Positions 61,413-64,000 of a stretch of DNA of 64,000 nt are shown piece after piece. Both the position numbers and the translations under genes were made by a program. The notes below the pieces were generated by a model. The model made no database searches. It was not told the origin of the DNA and was given only the letters and a program-made list of their open reading frames with translations. Numbering within the stretch: the stretch's first letter is position 1; every line of letters starts with the position of its first letter. The stretch lies in assembly GCF_000622225.1 (NCBI RefSeq), contig NZ_JHWD01000016.1, forward strand, positions 1-64,000, written 5' to 3'. The DNA is from Roseomonas mucosa ATCC BAA-692. Its GTDB lineage: Bacteria; Pseudomonadota; Alphaproteobacteria; Acetobacterales; Acetobacteraceae.

Positions 61413-62578
61413 GACAGGCGCTCCAGGATGGAGACGTAGTTGGCGACGGCGGCGCCCCCCATGTTGAAGACGGCGCCCCGGTCGGCGCGGGGAAGCTGCA
61501 TGTCGCCCGCCCGCCCGGTCAACTGCATCGCCGCCATCACATGCATCGAGACACCGGTGGCGCCCACCGGGTGCCCCTTGGACTTCAGCCCGCCGGAACG
61601 GTTCACCGGCAGCCGTCCGTCCGGCGCGGTGATGCCGTCCAGCGCCACGCGCGCGCCCTGGCCATGCGGCGCCAGCCCCATGGCCTCGTATTCGATCAGC
61701 TCGGCGATGGTGAAGCAGTCATGCGTCTCGACGAAGGAGAGGTCGTCCAGCCCCAGCCCCGCATCGGCGAAGGCGCGCTGCCAGGCCTGGGCACCGGCCT
61801 CGAAGCGTGTCGGATCGCGGCGCGACAGCGGCAGGTAATCGTTCACCTGCACTGCCGCGCGGAAGCGCACCGCATTCTCCATGGCACAGGCGGTTTCCTC
61901 GTCGGCCAGGATCAGCGCCGCCGCGCCGTCGCTGACCAGGGAACAGTCCGTACGCTTCAGCGGCCCGGCGACATAGGGGTTCTTCTCCGAGACCGCGCGG
62001 CAGAACTCGAAGCCCAGGTCGCGCCGCATCTGCGCATAGGGATTGTCCACGCCGTTGCGATGGTTCTTGGCGGCGATCGCGGCCAGCGCATCAGTCTGGT
62101 CGCCGAAGCGCTGGAAGTAGTTCTCGGCGATGCGGCCGAAGACTCCGGCAAAGCCGCCCGGGATGTCGCCTTCCTCGCGGCGATAGGAGGCACCGAGCAG
62201 GTTGTCGCCCACCTGCGGACCCGGCGTGGCGGTCATCTTCTCCACCCCAATCACCAGGGCCAGCCGGCCGCGCCCGGCGGCGATGAAGTCGCGCGCCGCG
62301 TAGATCGCCGCGGAACCGGAAGCGCAGGCGTTCTCGCAGCGCGTCGCCGGCTTGAAGCGCAGTTCCGGCACGCTCTGCATCGGCAGCGAGGCCGGGAAAT
62401 CCTGCCGGCTGAAGCCGTTGTTGAACTGGCCGACAAAGACGGCATCCACCTCGGACGGGGCGATGCCCGCATCCGCGATGGCCGCGCCCGCCACGCGCGC
62501 GATCAGGCCTTCGGCATCCGGGTCCTCCAGCTTGCCGAAGGGGGAGTGCGCCCAGCCGACGATGCAGGCTTCAGTCAT
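61409..62578 (-). CDS. Thiolase-family protein (SCP2/acetyl-CoA acetyltransferase-like)
   Basis: A 389-aa thiolase fold protein. The nucleophile cysteine is in RCENACASGSAAIYAA and the histidine in KSKGHPVGATGVS. The usual C-terminal CxGxG is replaced by VFNMGGAAVANYVS, as in SCP2-type thiolase-like proteins, so a non-standard acyl transfer or thiolysis is likely. The ATG at 62578 overlaps the IclR stop by 8 bases. Confidence 0.85.
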   Translation of the reverse strand: MTEACIVGWAHSPFGKLEDPDAEGLIARVAGAAIADAGIAPSEVDAVFVGQFNNGFSRQDFPASLPMQSVPELRFKPATRCENACASGSAAIYAARDFIAAGRGRLALVIGVEKMTATPGPQVGDNLLGASYRREEGDIPGGFAGVFGRIAENYFQRFGDQTDALAAIAAKNHRNGVDNPYAQMRRDLGFEFCRAVSEKNPYVAGPLKRTDCSLVSDGAAALILADEETACAMENAVRFRAAVQVNDYLPLSRRDPTRFEAGAQAWQRAFADAGLGLDDLSFVETHDCFTIAELIEYEAMGLAPHGQGARVALDGITAPDGRLPVNRSGGLKSKGHPVGATGVSMHVMAAMQLTGRAGDMQLPRADRGAVFNMGGAAVANYVSILERLS

Positions 62579-63425
62579 GGTTCTGTTTCCTCGCGGGATG
62601 GGCCGCCGGGCGACGCAGCGTGGCGGCAATGTTGGTGGCGCCGCTGGGGCGGGCGAGCAACTCGCTGACCCGCTTCGCCTCGGCGGCGAGAAGGGCCGCG
62701 ATCTGCGGCCGCCGGGCATCGCCCAGGCGGCCATCGATGGCGGCGATGGATAGCGCCCCTTCGCAGCGCCCCTGCCGGTCCAGGATCGCCACGCCGGCGC
62801 CCCAGCTTCCGGCGGTGAGATGGCCCGGGTTGAAGGCGAAGCCCTCGGCACGCGTGCGGGCCACGGAGGCGCGCAGGATCTCCGGCGTGAAGCTGCGGTA
62901 GCGCTCCTCGGCGAATTCCGGGGCGCAGGCGGCGATCATCTCCTCGATCTCGTCGTCGGGCAGGGTGGCGAGGATCGCCAGGCTGCCGGCACCCACACCC
63001 AGCGGATGCCGGTCGCCCGCCTGCAGCACATGCGAGCGGATGGGGAAGGGGCCTTCCTCCCGGTGCAGGCAGGCCACGTGCCAGCCGCGCCGCACGGACA
63101 GGAAGGCGGTGTCCTCGCTCGCCTGCGCCAGCCGGAAGAGCGAGGGCAGGGCGGCGCGGTGGACGCCGTAGCGGTCCGCTGCCAGGGAGCCGATGACAAA
63201 GGCCTCGGGCCCGAGGTGGTAGCGCTCGCTGAGTCGGTCCTGCTCCACCAGCCCCTGGCGCTCCAGCCCGCGCAACAGGCGGTGGACCGTGGGCTTGCTG
63301 AGGCGGGAATGCTGGGTGAGATCGATCAGCCGCGCGCCCCGGCCGCCATGCCCGGCCACGAGGCGCAAGAGGCCGATGGCCCGCTCCAGGCTCTGCGTGC
63401 CGGACAGTTGCGCACGCTCAGGCAT
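62571..63425 (-). CDS. IclR-family transcriptional regulator
   Basis: A 284-aa regulator: winged helix (LIDLTQHSRLSKPTVHRLLR, GLVEQDRLSERYHLG) and C-terminal effector domain (RHPLGVGAGSLAILATLPDD). It leads the thiolase-ligase-PPC operon and is divergent from the TRAP binding protein. Two matching 16-bp sites in the divergent gap are its probable targets. A fair minus-strand promoter (TTGACG near 63523-63518) lies above the site nearest its start. Confidence 0.92.
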   Translation of the reverse strand: MPERAQLSGTQSLERAIGLLRLVAGHGGRGARLIDLTQHSRLSKPTVHRLLRGLERQGLVEQDRLSERYHLGPEAFVIGSLAADRYGVHRAALPSLFRLAQASEDTAFLSVRRGWHVACLHREEGPFPIRSHVLQAGDRHPLGVGAGSLAILATLPDDEIEEMIAACAPEFAEERYRSFTPEILRASVARTRAEGFAFNPGHLTAGSWGAGVAILDRQGRCEGALSIAAIDGRLGDARRPQIAALLAAEAKRVSELLARPSGATNIAATLRRPAAHPARKQNHD

Positions 63426-63440
63426 GGTGCAACGCAAAAT

Positions 63441-63456
63441 ATTCCAACATGTGGAC
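63441..63456 (+). promoter_or_regulatory. Candidate IclR operator, site 1
   Basis: attccaacatgtggac has the form TTCC-N5-GTGGAC and starts 15 bases upstream of the iclR ATG. The same pattern occurs inverted at 63550-63565. Binding here would repress the iclR operon. Confidence 0.45.
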
Positions 63457-63549
63457 CTTGGTTTCTCTTGGAAAAACACCGCTTCCCGGCTGAAAAACTA
63501 TGTCTTATAGAAAAGTTCGTCAAAGCAAATTCGCGCTGTTCCTTTTGAG

Positions 63550-63565
63550 GTCCACTATACGGAAC
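63550..63565 (-). promoter_or_regulatory. Candidate IclR operator, site 2
   Basis: On the minus strand gttccgtatagtggac matches site 1 at TTCC-N5-GTGGAC (10 fixed bases, plus one more match inside the spacer). It is about 108 bases upstream of the TRAP gene, placed to control it. Confidence 0.45.
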
Positions 63566-63672
63566 CAGGGTAACTTTCTTCCGGGACCTCCCGAGGCATG
63601 GACACGAAGTTGCCGGACCATGGGGCAGTAAGACCCCCGTCATGACCACGCTGTTATGGGGAAACCTTTCCA

Positions 63673-64000
63673 ATGACATCCATCCCGCGCCGCTCCCTGC
63701 TCGCCGGCGCCTCCGCCCTGCCGCTCGTGGCCCTGTGGACACGCCCCTCACGGGCGGCGGAGTTCAGCTACAAGCTCGCGACGAACCTGCCGGCGACGCA
63801 TCCGCTGAACACGCGCAACGCCGAGGCGGCGGAGAGGATCAAGGCTGCCACCGGCGGGCGGCTGGAGATCCAGCTCTTCCCCAACAGCCAGCTCGGCAAC
63901 GACACGGACATGCTGAGCCAGGTGCGTTCCGGCGCGCTGGAATTCTTCACGCTATCCGGGCTGATCCTGTCCACGCTGGTGCCGCTCGCCGCCATCAACG
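63673..64000 (+). CDS. TRAP transporter substrate-binding protein DctP, N-terminal part (runs off the window)
   Basis: The first 109 codons of a TRAP binding protein: twin-arginine-type signal (SIPRRSLLAGASALPL...SRAAE), then FSYKLATNLPATHPLNTRNAE and GGRLEIQLFPNSQLGNDTDM, the conserved DctP N-terminal pattern for carboxylate-binding proteins. The membrane subunits should follow beyond 64000. Divergence from the IclR gene suggests it imports the acid degraded by the ligase and thiolase. Confidence 0.9.
   Translation, partial: MTSIPRRSLLAGASALPLVALWTRPSRAAEFSYKLATNLPATHPLNTRNAEAAERIKAATGGRLEIQLFPNSQLGNDTDMLSQVRSGALEFFTLSGLILSTLVPLAAIN

Overview
The window is GC-rich chromosomal DNA of an alphaproteobacterium. 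The best match is an acetic-acid-bacteria relative (Acetobacteraceae, Roseomonas-like). The reasons are the very GC-rich codon use, many GTG starts with 4-bp GTGA/ATGA coupling, Tat-exported binding proteins, ABC, TRAP and GntP uptake systems, and a bacterial sphingolipid locus. The assignment to this group is inferred; no rRNA or tRNA gene is visible.

Layout. (1) 1-1122: right end of an IS21-family element (istB tail and terminal repeats) that has cut an ABC binding-protein gene just after its signal peptide, then an AT-rich regulatory stretch without a gene. (2) 1123-7906: a minus-strand sugar operon: LacI regulator, binding protein, two permeases, GH4 glycosidase, UgpC-type ATPase. A perfect 14-bp palindrome lies in front of it. 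(3) 8129-14977: GntP permease, patatin phospholipase, RND pump and adaptor. (4) 15340-20277: a decaying region with a frameshifted asparaginase, an MFS transporter, a glutaminase, a small broken gene and an AraC regulator. (5) 20557-24674: GT4 glycosyltransferase coupled to an LpxH-like phosphatase, a lipoate ligase with swapped domain order, and a DHDPS-family lyase.

(6) 24875-46514 is the centrepiece, a sphingolipid and complex-lipid island of about 22 genes. It carries serine palmitoyltransferase with its own acyl carrier protein, a CerR-like reductase, a fatty acyl-AMP ligase, a GNAT-like candidate ceramide synthase, a fatty acid hydroxylase, LptF/LptG-type export permeases, two nucleotidyltransferases, glycosyltransferases, a Wzx-like flippase, and a plus-strand operon of CDP-alcohol phosphotransferase, lipid kinase and a protein resembling mitochondrial Tam41 CDP-DAG synthase. 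Read together, the last three suggest a lipid-phosphate to CDP-lipid to phospholipid route that may act on ceramide. That substrate is an inference.

(7) 46724-55089: an L-fucose-type uptake and oxidative catabolic operon (ABC transporter, FucU mutarotase, aldo/keto reductase, lactonase) with a divergent DHDPS-family aldolase and GntR regulator. (8) 55426-64000: a TPP enzyme, a secreted alpha/beta hydrolase, then an IclR-thiolase-acyl-CoA ligase-two PPC-domain operon divergent from a TRAP binding protein that runs off the window. Two matching 16-bp sites in the IclR/TRAP intergenic region look like its operators.
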